From JANNWF01 sp038205755 (lineage in GTDB: Bacteria; Pseudomonadota; Gammaproteobacteria; Xanthomonadales; Xanthomonadaceae), in the NCBI GenBank assembly GCA_038205755.1, contig JBBRBN010000040.1, positions 1 through 35,026 of the forward strand: a DNA stretch of 35,026 nucleotides, written 5' to 3'. The translations under genes and the position numbers were made by a program. The notes under the pieces are model-generated. The model was not told the DNA's origin and ran no database searches. It saw only the letters and a program-made list of their open reading frames with translations. This document shows positions 1 through 7,971 of this stretch, in pieces. Numbering within the stretch: position 1 is the first letter of the stretch; every line of letters starts with the position of its first letter.

Positions 1-982
1 GCAGACGGTCGCCGAGGTGCACATGGGTCAAGGGAATGTCTTCTTCGGTGCCGTCATCGCGCAGCCGACGTGCTGTTTTCGGTGCGAGGCCGAGCAGTGA
101 TTTGATCGCCGCTGAGGTGCTCGAACGCGCTTTGAGTTCGAGCAGCTGGCCGAGCAAGGTCAGCGAGACGATGATCGCGGCGGCTTCGTAGTAGACGCCG
201 ACCCGGCCGTGCTCCTGAAACGACGTGGGGAACAGGTCGGGCGCCAGCGTCGCCACCAGGCTGTAGCCGAATGCTGCTCCGACGCCGGTGCCGATCAAGG
301 TCCACATGTTGGGACTGCGATTGGCAATCGACTGCGCCCAGCGCTGGAAGAACGGCCAGCCGGCCCACAGCACCACCGGTGCCGACAGGGCCAACTCCAG
401 CCAGGTGCGCACGTCAGCGGAAAGCGCCGGAATTCGATGCCCGGCCATCGCCAACACCAGCACGGCGACCGACAGCGGCAGCGTCCACCAGAAGCGACGA
501 CGAAAGTCGGTCAACTCCGGATTCTCGCCGTCATCGAGGCTGGGCATCATCGGCTCCAGCGCCATGCCGCAAATCGGGCAGGCTCCAGGCTGGTCCTCGA
601 CGATCTCGGGATGCATCGGGCAGGTGAACTGCGTTCCGGGCGGCGCATCGGCGGGTGGCGCTGCTGGCTCTGGTGCCAGATAGCGCGCAGGGTCAGCAAC
701 GAACTTTGTGCGGCAGCCGCCCGAGCAGAAATAATAATCGTGGCCGTCGTGTTCGGCGTGGTGCTTCGATTCCGCCGTGACGGTCATGCCGCAGACCGGG
801 TCTTTCAGCGAATTCGTGCCCGGCAGCGACGATGTCTCGCCGTCGTGCGCGTGATTCTGGTCAGTGGGTGCGGCGTCCGCCGAGTGGCGGCTCGTCGATG
901 CGTTGGAAGGCTTACCCTCGGCACTCGGTGAAGCATCGCTTTTAGCGGAGGAATCCTGTGCGGGCTTGTTTTCCACGTTCAT
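1..982 (-). CDS. copA: Copper-type P1B ATPase, N-terminal part (runs off the left edge)
   Basis: This is the first 327 residues of a heavy-metal-translocating P-type ATPase, which would pump Cu(I) across the inner membrane. After an unstructured Ser/Ala-rich start comes a YHS-type domain (KDPVCGMTV ... YYFCSGGC) and then a second metal-binding module (CPMHPEI ... CPICGMALEP). Membrane helices follow, and then the start of the actuator domain (YYEAAAIIVSLTLLGQLLEL, then a GLAPKTAR stretch). The CPC, DKTGT and ATP-binding parts lie outside the window. The ATG at 982-980 overlaps the stop of the MerR gene by 4 bp (ATGA), so the two are translationally coupled. The family is clear. The copper assignment is inferred from the double YHS/CPMHP N-terminus and the neighbouring multicopper oxidase and CopL; silver is also possible. 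Confidence 0.93.
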   Translation of the reverse strand, partial: MNVENKPAQDSSAKSDASPSAEGKPSNASTSRHSADAAPTDQNHAHDGETSSLPGTNSLKDPVCGMTVTAESKHHAEHDGHDYYFCSGGCRTKFVADPARYLAPEPAAPPADAPPGTQFTCPMHPEIVEDQPGACPICGMALEPMMPSLDDGENPELTDFRRRFWWTLPLSVAVLVLAMAGHRIPALSADVRTWLELALSAPVVLWAGWPFFQRWAQSIANRSPNMWTLIGTGVGAAFGYSLVATLAPDLFPTSFQEHGRVGVYYEAAAIIVSLTLLGQLLELKARSSTSAAIKSLLGLAPKTARRLRDDGTEEDIPLTHVHLGDRL

Positions 983-1383
983 GGCGATTCCTCTTCGGAA
1001 AGGGCGTTGAGGATCGGGCAGGCCTCGGCGCGACCGTGTCCTGGGCAGGCAGCAATCAGGCTGTCGAGCCCGGCACGAATGCGTTCGAGTTCAGCAATGC
1101 GCTGATCGATGACCACACGTTTGTCTTGCGCCGCACGCTTGACCTTGGCGATATCGCGCTCTTCACTGAGCGAGAGCAGCGTGCGCACATCGTCGAGCGA
1201 GAAGCCCAACGCCTTGGCGCGCCGAATGAAGCGCAGTCGCTTCACCTCTGCCGCGCCGTAGCGTCGATAGCCCGATGGCAGACGTCCGGCCGGTGCCAGC
1301 AACGCGTTGCGTTCGTAATAGCGCACCGTGTCGATGGCCACGCCGGACTGCTTCGCGAGTTGTCCGATACTCAATGTCGTCAT
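979..1383 (-). CDS. MerR-family metal-responsive regulator (CueR/HmrR-like)
   Basis: A 134-residue MerR-type activator. The N-terminus has the winged helix-turn-helix signature (IGQLAKQSGVAIDTVRYYER, then GYRRY), followed by the dimerisation helix. A C-terminal metal-binding loop has two cysteines separated by eight residues (CPGHGRAEACPIL). The position equivalent to Ser77 of CueR, which is Cys in Zn/Pb/Cd sensors, appears to be Ile here. That argues against a divalent sensor, while the eight-residue loop is one longer than in CueR. It probably activates its own gene and the overlapping P-type ATPase from the 20-bp-spacer promoter just upstream. Cu(I) sensing is an inference from context. 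Confidence 0.92.
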   Translation of the reverse strand: MTTLSIGQLAKQSGVAIDTVRYYERNALLAPAGRLPSGYRRYGAAEVKRLRFIRRAKALGFSLDDVRTLLSLSEERDIAKVKRAAQDKRVVIDQRIAELERIRAGLDSLIAACPGHGRAEACPILNALSEEESP

Positions 1384-1406
1384 GGCCGATCTCCTCTTGG
1401 GATCTC

Positions 1407-1438
1407 AGTCTGAAGTCTGGACTGCGGTCCAGAGTCAA
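1407..1438 (-). promoter_or_regulatory. MerR-type promoter/operator with 20-bp spacer
   Basis: Reading leftwards, a TTGACT -35 element (1438-1433) is followed by a 20-bp spacer and a CAGACT -10-like element (1412-1407). The spacer carries a dyad, TCTGGAC-4 nt-GTCCAGA (1416-1433), which extends to 9-bp arms with one mismatch. An overlong 19-20 bp spacer holding a dyad is the known architecture of MerR-family promoters, where the regulator untwists the DNA to align the two hexamers. It lies 24 bp before the ATG of the MerR gene and should drive merR plus the ATPase. Confidence 0.8.
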
Positions 1439-1478
1439 GTGCCTTGATCGTCTGCATCGCCGAAGCATCAGACGGGGC

Positions 1479-1937
1479 TCAGCGCGGACTCGGTGCCGAT
1501 TCCAGATCGGTGATCAAGGCTTCCATTTCATCGATTTCGCGTCGCTGCGCGGCGATGATTTCGTCCGCCAACTCGCGAACTCGCGGGTCGCTCAAAGTGG
1601 CGCGCTCGCTGGTCAGGATGGCGATGGAGTGGTGCGGAATCATCGCCTTCATCCACGCCACGTCCCCGATCGTGGCCTGGCTGCGCACCAGCCAAAGGCC
1701 ACCGACAAACACGATTACCGCACCGCCAACAATCGCTAGATTGACCGGCCGGCGCGGATAGTGCTTCCACATGAAGCCGAGCATCACGATCGCCATGGCG
1801 GCACCCATGACGACGGCCATATAGGCGCGGGTTTCACTGAACCAGGCGTGCGAGGTTTGATAGGTGTTGAGATACATCAGACCGAACATCACGAGTGTCG
1901 AGGTCAGGATCATCAAGGCAAATCGTGAATAGGTCAT
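1479..1937 (-). CDS. DUF305-family membrane protein
   Basis: A 152-residue protein with three predicted membrane segments (about residues 5-24, 38-56 and 66-83), followed by a soluble C-terminal part. That part carries the DUF305 hallmark WMKAMIPHHSIAI and a charged helix rich in Arg/Glu. DUF305 proteins are often found in copper and other metal-resistance clusters and are thought to bind metal through the His pair, but the reaction is not known. It lies 95 nt upstream of the MerR gene, on the same strand, downstream of the oxidase. The ATG at 1937 has a GGAGAG just upstream (gatggagagcgcccATG). Confidence 0.85.
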   Translation of the reverse strand: MTYSRFALMILTSTLVMFGLMYLNTYQTSHAWFSETRAYMAVVMGAAMAIVMLGFMWKHYPRRPVNLAIVGGAVIVFVGGLWLVRSQATIGDVAWMKAMIPHHSIAILTSERATLSDPRVRELADEIIAAQRREIDEMEALITDLESAPSPR

Positions 1938-2046
1938 GGGCGCTCTCCATCCCGATCACTGCGCCGGGCGACGCAGATGGACGGTCATGCAGGATTCCTG
2001 CCAAACGCGTCGTCGTTGCGCCTGCTCTGTGCGCGGCGTCGGCGCG

Positions 2047-2163
2047 GCGTGAGGACCAGTGAATATGCACGATCTTCCAGCCCTCCCCGGTTTTCTGCAC
2101 GACCATGGTTTCGGTCGAGTCGATCATCCGCATCTGCTGGCCCTTTGGCCAGGCTGGCTCCGC
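2047..2163 (-). pseudogene. Remnant of an NTF2-like (SnoaL/DUF4440-type) protein C-terminus
   Basis: The minus strand encodes about 38 residues that look like the last strands of an NTF2-like protein (MIDSTETMV..., GEGWKIVHIHWSSR). There is no plausible N-terminal half: the same frame meets a stop about 40 nt upstream of the recognisable part, and the remaining space to the oxidase gene is only about 60 nt. After WSSR the frame continues with sequence of no family character. I read this as a leftover from a deletion between the oxidase and the DUF305 gene. The family call rests on the short GWKIVHIHWSS motif only. Confidence 0.55.
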
Positions 2164-2223
2164 TACACAAAGCCAGCCGCGCCAACATTGTCAGCGTCCT
2201 GAAGGCACGATTGGGACATGCCC

Positions 2224-3654
2224 TCAACCGTGTTTCATTTTCGAATGATCCATCGGCTTGGCTTTCATCTGCGCCGGCGGACCCGGCGGCGGTCCACGCC
2301 GATGTGGCGTGCCGAAGTCGGGATCGCGACTGACACACGACGACACGCTGCCTTCGGGGTTCGGATACCAGCCGGGATCGCGGAAGTCGTTGCGCGCGAG
2401 GTCGTCACGCACCTTGATTACGGTGAACATGCCGCCCATTTCGAGGTTTCCGAACGGTCCCTTGCCCATCATCATCGGGAGGGTGTTTTCCGGGCCCTGC
2501 ATGTGGCCGGAGTCGGTGTGCTCCTGGTGCTCGGCCATGCCACGTTGACCCATCGTCATGTAGCCCGGCAGCAGGGCGCGAATCTTCTCCTCGACGCCGC
2601 TGGTGTCGACGCCCATGGTGTTGGGCACCTCATGGCCCATGGCGTTCATCGTGTGATGCGACATGTGGCAGTGGAAAGCCCAGTCGCCCGGTACGGCGAC
2701 GAACTCCAAGTCGCGCGTCTGTCCCACGCCGACGATCTCGGTGACCTCCGGACGCCACAATGATTTCGGCCAGCGTCCGCCGTCACTGCCGGTTACCGTG
2801 AACTTGGGCCCGTGCATGTGGATCGGGTGATTCCACATCGACAGATTGCCAATGCGGATGCGCACGCGTTCGCCGGTGCGCGCGACCAGCGGCTCGATGG
2901 CCGGAAACACTTTGCTGTTCATCGTCCACAGATCGAAGTCGACCATCACCGACGGGTCGGGCCGGTAGGTGCCTGGGTGCAGCGCCCAGTTGTGCAGCAG
3001 AATCGCGTAGTCGCGATCAACCGGCTGGCCCTCACCGTCTTTCGGATGAATGATGAACATGCCCATCATGCCGACCGCCATCTGCACCATCTCGTCGGCG
3101 TGCGGGTGGTACATGTGGGTGCCGTTCTGGCGCAGGGTGAACTCGTAGACGTAGGTCTCACCGGGCTGGATATGTGGCTGCGACAGTCCACCCACGCCGT
3201 CCATGCCGCTCGGTAGCAAAATCCCGTGCCAGTGCACGCTGGTGTGTTCGGGCAGGCGATTGGTGACGTAGATGCGCACGCGGTCGCCTTCTACCGCTTC
3301 GATGGTCGGACCCGGCGTGGTGCCGTTGTAGCCCCAGCATTTGGCGCGGCTGCCGGGGGCGAACTCGTGTTCTATTTCTTCGGCGACAAGGTGGAATTCC
3401 TTCACGCCGTCAACCATCCGATGCGGCAAGGCCCAGCCGTTGAGGGTGCGAACCGGCCTGTAGCGACCATCGGTAGAGGCGGGCGCGGATGCGGCGGGCG
3501 GAGCGGGCTCAGCGGCGGTGGCCGGTTCAATGGCAGACGCGGGCGTCTCGTGACCCTGGTGCGTTTGAGCGCCGAGGCGCTGGGCGATGCCGCTCAGCGG
3601 CAGCAACGCACCGAGACTGGCAAATCGAAACCAGTGACGTCGGGTGAAGTTCAT
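2224..3654 (-). CDS. Tat-exported multicopper oxidase
   Basis: A 476-residue periplasmic multicopper oxidase, a family that oxidises Cu(I) to the less toxic Cu(II). The N-terminus has a twin-arginine signal (TRRHWFRFA plus a hydrophobic run, mature part from about residue 30). All four copper-ligand motifs are visible: HWHG, MYHPH, HPIHMHG, and HCHMSHHTMNAM with Cys between the two His and an axial Met. A His-, Met- and Pro-rich C-terminus (GPPPGPPAQMKAKPMDHSKMKHG region) may bind extra copper. The ATG overlaps the stop of the TolC-family gene by 4 bp (ATGA). It is shorter than CopA of Pseudomonas/Xanthomonas (about 600 residues) and lacks the long Met-rich repeats, so it is not named copA here. 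Confidence 0.92.
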   Translation of the reverse strand: MNFTRRHWFRFASLGALLPLSGIAQRLGAQTHQGHETPASAIEPATAAEPAPPAASAPASTDGRYRPVRTLNGWALPHRMVDGVKEFHLVAEEIEHEFAPGSRAKCWGYNGTTPGPTIEAVEGDRVRIYVTNRLPEHTSVHWHGILLPSGMDGVGGLSQPHIQPGETYVYEFTLRQNGTHMYHPHADEMVQMAVGMMGMFIIHPKDGEGQPVDRDYAILLHNWALHPGTYRPDPSVMVDFDLWTMNSKVFPAIEPLVARTGERVRIRIGNLSMWNHPIHMHGPKFTVTGSDGGRWPKSLWRPEVTEIVGVGQTRDLEFVAVPGDWAFHCHMSHHTMNAMGHEVPNTMGVDTSGVEEKIRALLPGYMTMGQRGMAEHQEHTDSGHMQGPENTLPMMMGKGPFGNLEMGGMFTVIKVRDDLARNDFRDPGWYPNPEGSVSSCVSRDPDFGTPHRRGPPPGPPAQMKAKPMDHSKMKHG

Positions 3655-5303
3655 GGCGTATCTCCGTGATGTTCGTGTGCGGCTGGCGCGTCGTTGTCGG
3701 CCTGTTTCTTGGACGGTTTCATGCGGTGCCCGGCATGTGGATCGGGCGGCGCGGCCGGCATTGCATGGCCGGCATGGGGATCGGCTGAAGACGCCGGCGC
3801 GGTTTCGTCCGCAGGCATATTCATCGGCTTGGATGGGTCTGTTGCCGGAGGATGCTTCATCGCGCCGTGCGACGAGTGGTCCATGCCCTCCATGTCCATA
3901 TCCATCTGCGTGCCCGGATCGGGCAGGATGGCGTCCACACCAATAGCGGGCTCACGCGACGTCGTATCGTCCGGCAAGCGACCACCCACGGCCCTGCGCA
4001 GCTCGGCGCGCGTTGTCCAGTAGTCGCGCACGGCTTCCAGATACTCCTGATAGGCGTCGTACTCGTCCTGCTTGGCGCGCAGCAGCTCGAACACGCCGAT
4101 CAGCATGAAGTTCACTTCCTTCTGGCTTTCGGCGACGATGGTTTCCCGTTGCGGTATCAGCTCGCGGCGATAGCGTTCGGCAATGTCAGCCATTGCGCCC
4201 AGCGCTTCGACGCCCAGCTGCGCCTCGTTTCGGACACTGAGCAACCGTGCATCGAGTTCTGCCCGCGCCTGCAGCAGTTCGGAATTCGCACGCGCGATGG
4301 CGCCTTGACTCTGATTGAACAGCGGCAGCTCCAACGCCAGCGATGGCCCGCGCATTACGCCGCCATCGAGTTCGCTTTCGCGTTCGAAGCCCAGCTCGAC
4401 GCTACCCAGCCACCGCCACCGCCGCGTGATCCCGAGCGCGGCTTCACGCAGGGCAACCGCTTGCCGTGCTGCCGCCAGATCCAGCCGGTTTTCCACCGCC
4501 AACGGCAGCAACTCGGCGGCGTTCGCTGAACCGGTCAGCGGCGCGGGTAACCCGGTCTGAGTGCTCCAGTCCGCCGAACTCGGCAGCCCGATCAGCCCGG
4601 CCAGCCGGCTGCGCGCGCGGGTCGCTTCCGCGCCGGCACGCACCGCATCAATGCGCGCCATCGCTGCGGCAGCCGCTTCCTGCGCGTGCTGCAAACGGGT
4701 GATGTTGCCGGCATCCAGAAACCGCTGCGCCAGCTCAGCTGAGCTCTCGGCCGCCTGCGCGACCAGATCGCGCATGGTCGCAATCTGCTGCGCGCTGACA
4801 GACTCATACCAAGCGGTCTCGACGTCTGACGCCAGCTCAAGCAGCGCGCCGCCCACAGACTTCTGCAAGCGATCCAGGTCGCCTTCGGCGAAGCGCTTGC
4901 GCGCCGGCAGCAACAGCAGATCGGTCAGACCCATGCTCAGGCTTCGGGTGATCTGCTGGCCATCGGCGCCACGCGGTGTCAGCCGCGAATAGCCAAAGGT
5001 CGGGTTGCTGATTCGTCGCGCGTCTTCGAGTTCAGCGCGACCCAGGCCGAGCCGAGCGTACTCCTCGCGGATCCGCGGGTTGTTGAAAAAAGCCAAGCGC
5101 ACCGCTTCATCGGCAGAGATCGGCGTCGAGGGCAGTTCGGGAGCGACACCGGGATCGGCCCAGGTCGAACTTGGTGCAAGGCCGCGGCGCGCCTCGATCA
5201 GGTCCTGGGCGTCGGCATAACCGCGCTCACGCGGCAGGCTGGCGCAGCCAGCCAAGGTAAGCGCCGCCGCGAACATGGCGGCTTGGCGAATCGAAGAAAA
5301 CAT
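3651..5303 (-). CDS. TolC-family outer-membrane efflux lipoprotein with metal-binding tail
   Basis: A 550-residue outer-membrane efflux protein of the CusC/TolC type. It begins with a lipoprotein signal (MFSSIRQAAMFAAALTLAGC, lipobox LAGC). Two OEP repeats of long amphipathic helices run to about residue 440. The last roughly 95 residues are unusual: a low-complexity tail rich in Met, His and Asp (MDMDMEGMDHSSHGAMKH, then two DPHAGH motifs and HEHHG). The start at 5303 is chosen because it gives the lipobox and has GAGGA 6 nt upstream; the frame stays open further upstream but over the copL gene. No RND pump or membrane-fusion gene is visible nearby. The periplasmic end of the tail could buffer copper for the oxidase encoded next. 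Confidence 0.9.
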   Translation of the reverse strand: MFSSIRQAAMFAAALTLAGCASLPRERGYADAQDLIEARRGLAPSSTWADPGVAPELPSTPISADEAVRLAFFNNPRIREEYARLGLGRAELEDARRISNPTFGYSRLTPRGADGQQITRSLSMGLTDLLLLPARKRFAEGDLDRLQKSVGGALLELASDVETAWYESVSAQQIATMRDLVAQAAESSAELAQRFLDAGNITRLQHAQEAAAAAMARIDAVRAGAEATRARSRLAGLIGLPSSADWSTQTGLPAPLTGSANAAELLPLAVENRLDLAAARQAVALREAALGITRRWRWLGSVELGFERESELDGGVMRGPSLALELPLFNQSQGAIARANSELLQARAELDARLLSVRNEAQLGVEALGAMADIAERYRRELIPQRETIVAESQKEVNFMLIGVFELLRAKQDEYDAYQEYLEAVRDYWTTRAELRRAVGGRLPDDTTSREPAIGVDAILPDPGTQMDMDMEGMDHSSHGAMKHPPATDPSKPMNMPADETAPASSADPHAGHAMPAAPPDPHAGHRMKPSKKQADNDAPAAHEHHGDTP

Positions 5304-5412
5304 GGAGTGTCCTCGCAGGCGGCCGAATCTGGCGCACAGGCAGCGGCGCATTCGGCCAAAACAGGTGGCGTGCAGGCGTCTATCGACACTCGCACGATCC
5401 AACGGCAGTCGA

Positions 5413-5865
5413 TCAGACGGCGGCCGGCGGTCGGAACGGAGGGCTGTCGCGACGCTCCGAGAGGGTTGCAACGAGCAGTGCAAATCGAGCGTGCTCAATC
5501 CGGATGGACGGGACTTCGAGCCGGACAAATGCCAGCACCGGCGGAAGCACACAGCCACACTGACAGGTGCCGCCATCGCAGCAGTTGCTTGAATGGATCG
5601 AATCCGGCTCCTGCGCTGCTGACATTGCGCCGTCGGCCGTTGCCTCGTGGCCATGGTGATCCGCGTGCGCCACGGCTGGATGCGTCGAATCCATGGCGTG
5701 GGGCGGGTGATGACTGGACGGCATGGCGCCATGGTCATGCGCGCCTTTGCCGTGCGTATCGTCGCCGTGTCCATGGTGACTCATCCGCTCCATTGCCCAC
5801 GGCGCCGAAATCCCGTTCAGGGCCAGCGTGAGGACGAGCAGGAAATGGAGTAGTTGCCGGATCAT
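5413..5865 (-). CDS. copL: CopL-like Cys/His-rich metal-binding protein
   Basis: A 150-residue exported protein. A Sec signal (MIRQLLHFLLVLTLALNGISAPWA) is followed by a His/Met/Asp-rich stretch (HHGHGDDTHGKGAHDHG and similar) and a cysteine cluster (CCDGGTCQCGCVLPP). This layout matches CopL of Xanthomonas, needed for copper-induced expression of copAB there. It is the first gene of the minus-strand copper run, 109 nt upstream of the TolC-family gene. The start is uncertain: an in-frame ATG at 5898 would add 11 residues, but 5865 gives a clean signal peptide. Neither has a strong ribosome-binding site. Confidence 0.8.
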   Translation of the reverse strand: MIRQLLHFLLVLTLALNGISAPWAMERMSHHGHGDDTHGKGAHDHGAMPSSHHPPHAMDSTHPAVAHADHHGHEATADGAMSAAQEPDSIHSSNCCDGGTCQCGCVLPPVLAFVRLEVPSIRIEHARFALLVATLSERRDSPPFRPPAAV

Positions 5866-6438
5866 GGCCGGACAAGCCTGCGCCTGCCTCGGCATCAATT
5901 CAAGTCGACACCCTGGAGTCGCCGATGATCTGCCTCATCGCGTGCCGCTGAAACCGCCGCGACGCTGCCGACCAACGCGCGACGAAGCGCAGGCCGTGCT
6001 GCTGCGCGCCGCGTTTTAGCGGTGCGGGTCGGGTAACGGCGTGGATGTCCCGACAAAGCGGTCCCAACAAAGCGTCCTGTCCCGACAAAGCGTCCCGACA
6101 AAGCGTCCCGACAACGCGCCACGTCGCGAAGAAAATTCGGCCACTCCTTGCCGCTGACCCTGAAGAGTCGTGCTGGAACGGCCTTCGGATCGCGTGGGCT
6201 GCCTGTCGCAGCGCCCGGCCTGATCACTGTCTACAGTGCTGTGCGCCGTCGCCGACGCGCCCCGTATCAGCGTTCCTCAAGAGGCGGATTCTGCCCAGTT
6301 CCCAAGCAATGACTTCGGAGTCGGAGACTGCAGTTGTCCGTTGCAGCGCAGCTGTACTATGTTCGCCGCGAACAGCGGAAGCAGTGCAATCCGAGTTCAC
6401 CCAGACACCGTACACGACTGAACGGCGCGCGAGGCAGA
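5866..6438. other. Gene-poor gap between copL and the EamA gene
   Basis: About 570 bp with no convincing gene on either strand. Open frames exist but have no recognisable motif and are rich in Arg/Ala, as expected from GC-rich noncoding DNA. It contains a 13-bp direct repeat (separate entry) and a small perfect inverted repeat GTTCG-CCG-CGAAC at 6361-6373. It must hold the promoters of the divergent copL and EamA genes; I could not identify convincing -35/-10 pairs. Confidence 0.6.
6048..6118. repeat. Five copies of a 13-bp direct repeat
   Basis: The unit TCCCGACAAAGCG occurs at 6048-6060, 6062-6074 (one change), 6080-6092, 6093-6105 and 6106-6118 (one change). The last three are exactly head to tail; the first copies are separated by 1 and 5 nt. 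It lies upstream of copL (reading left) and of the EamA gene (reading right). Function unknown; iterated binding sites or a replication-slippage minisatellite are both possible. Confidence 0.85.
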
Positions 6439-7308
6439 GTGAACCAGCGGTCGCCTGAAGGGCTGTATCCAAGTGTGCGGATCCTCTTGCTGACGACGCT
6501 GGCGTTGCTTGCGTTCGCGGCGAACTCGGTGCTGTGCAAAGTGGCGCTTACTGCCACGGCCATCGATCCCGCGAGCTTCACCAGCCTGCGCGTTGCGAGT
6601 GGGGCGCTGACGTTGGCGCTCATCGTCGCTTTTCGGAGCCGGGGTCGGGGGCTGCTGGAGCATGGCAGCTGGTTGTCGGCTCTGGCGCTGGCCACCTACG
6701 CGGCTGCGTTCTCGTTCGCCTACGAACAGCTGACGACGGCGACCGGCGCGCTGCTGCTGTTTGCATCGGTCCAGGTCACCATGGTCGGTCGCGGGCTGTG
6801 GAATGGGGAACGCCTTGGGCGCGGGCAGATTTTGGGATTTGTTCTTGCATTGGCGGGTCTGCTTGGGTTGCTGCTGCCCGGCGTGGCTGCTCCTTCGCCA
6901 GCGCCGGGCCTCTTGATGGTGGGCGCCGGAATCGCCTGGGGCGTCTACTCACTGCGTGGCCGAGGGGCGACCGACGCGACGGCGGCGACCGCCGGAAACT
7001 TCCTGCGGGCGGTGCCGATCGCCGCTGCCGTCAGCCTGCTCGCGCTTTCTCAGGCCTCGGTCGACGGCACGGGCATCGGGCTGGCCGTCGCGTCGGGGGC
7101 GGTCGCGTCCGGCCTGGGTTACGTCATCTGGTACTCGGTGTTGCCCAGCCTTCGCGCGAGCACCGCCGCGAGTGTCCAGCTCGCCGTGCCGCCATTGGCC
7201 GCGGCAGGTGGCATTGCCCTGCTGGGAGAGCCGCTCACGCTGCATTTGCTGCTGGCGTCGACGGCCATCCTGGGTGGAATCGCGCTGGTGATAGGGCGCA
7301 GGCGCTGA
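6439..7308 (+). CDS. EamA/DMT-family transporter
   Basis: A 289-residue inner-membrane protein with about ten hydrophobic segments arranged as two EamA repeats. The first starts with LLLTTLALLAFAANSVLCK, a typical opening of this drug/metabolite transporter family; the second begins near APGLLMVGAGIAWGVYSL. It ends in a short basic tail (IGRRR). Substrate unknown. The start is a choice between GTG codons: 6439, preceded by GAGG at a good distance, or 6475, which begins directly at the first helix. An ATG at 6334 is in frame but would add a polar stretch with no family likeness. It stands alone. Confidence 0.85.
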   Translation: MNQRSPEGLYPSVRILLLTTLALLAFAANSVLCKVALTATAIDPASFTSLRVASGALTLALIVAFRSRGRGLLEHGSWLSALALATYAAAFSFAYEQLTTATGALLLFASVQVTMVGRGLWNGERLGRGQILGFVLALAGLLGLLLPGVAAPSPAPGLLMVGAGIAWGVYSLRGRGATDATAATAGNFLRAVPIAAAVSLLALSQASVDGTGIGLAVASGAVASGLGYVIWYSVLPSLRASTAASVQLAVPPLAAAGGIALLGEPLTLHLLLASTAILGGIALVIGRRR

Positions 7309-7599
7309 GCGACGCGCGCGCAGCATCAGGGGGCTCCATCCTGGTCGATGACTGCTCGTGCATCCTGCAACGCCTGCGGCCGCCCAATCGCGACAAGCGT
7401 GCGAATGTCCCGATCCTCAGGCGATCGCCGGTGCCCAGCCGCGAGCGACGAACCCACGGCGCGAGCGCGTGAATTGGCTGCGCGGCGGCGTTTGCGGCCC
7501 TATCGAGAGCGGTGGATCGGCTGTGCCGATGCCTTGATGGACGATGGCACGCGACCTGCAACCCTCCCTGCGCGAATCAACCCCAACGGAGAACCGCTC

Positions 7600-7971
7600 A
7601 TGAAACGTTTGAAAGCAAGCGCATGGATTGTCCTGCTGATGCTGCCGCTGGCGGCGGTGGCAGGCAAGAAAGAAGCCGAACTCGCCTTGACCTCTGCACG
7701 GGCCAACGTGGCTGCCGCTGACCGTGCCGACGCGGCACGCTACGCCACCACTGAGCTGAAGGCTGCGCGCGACATGTTGGCGCGGGCTGAAGGGTCGTTC
7801 GAGGATCGCGATTGGGACGATGCTGAGCGTGAAGCCGCCCGCGCCAAGGCGGATGCCCGAGTTGCCGAGGCACGCTCGCGCCAGTTCACCGCCGAGCAGC
7901 AGCTGGTCGAGCTGGAAAAGACCATCCAATCACTGCGTGATGAAATCGCGCGTAGCGGAGCACAGTCATGA
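7600..7971 (+). CDS. DUF4398 periplasmic protein
   Basis: A 123-residue protein with a Sec signal (MKRLKASAWIVLLMLPLAAVAG) and a mature part that is one long Ala/Glu/Arg-rich coiled coil, matching the DUF4398 family (ELALTSARANVAAADRADA, then LKAARDMLARAE). The ATG has GGAG 8 nt upstream. Its stop overlaps the start of the OmpA-like lipoprotein gene by 4 bp (ATGA). In that family the pair is common, and the coiled coil resembles the N-terminal half of the lipoprotein, so the two may act together in the periplasm. Exact role unknown. Confidence 0.85.
   Translation: MKRLKASAWIVLLMLPLAAVAGKKEAELALTSARANVAAADRADAARYATTELKAARDMLARAEGSFEDRDWDDAEREAARAKADARVAEARSRQFTAEQQLVELEKTIQSLRDEIARSGAQS

Noticed and set aside
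5304..5774. N-terminal extension of the TolC-family protein
   Set aside because: The frame is open to 5774, but it overlaps copL and would put 157 Arg-rich residues before a perfect lipoprotein signal.
5895..6227. 110-codon minus-strand frame upstream of copL
   Set aside because: No motif, no ribosome-binding site, composition of noncoding GC-rich DNA, and it runs through the 13-bp repeats.
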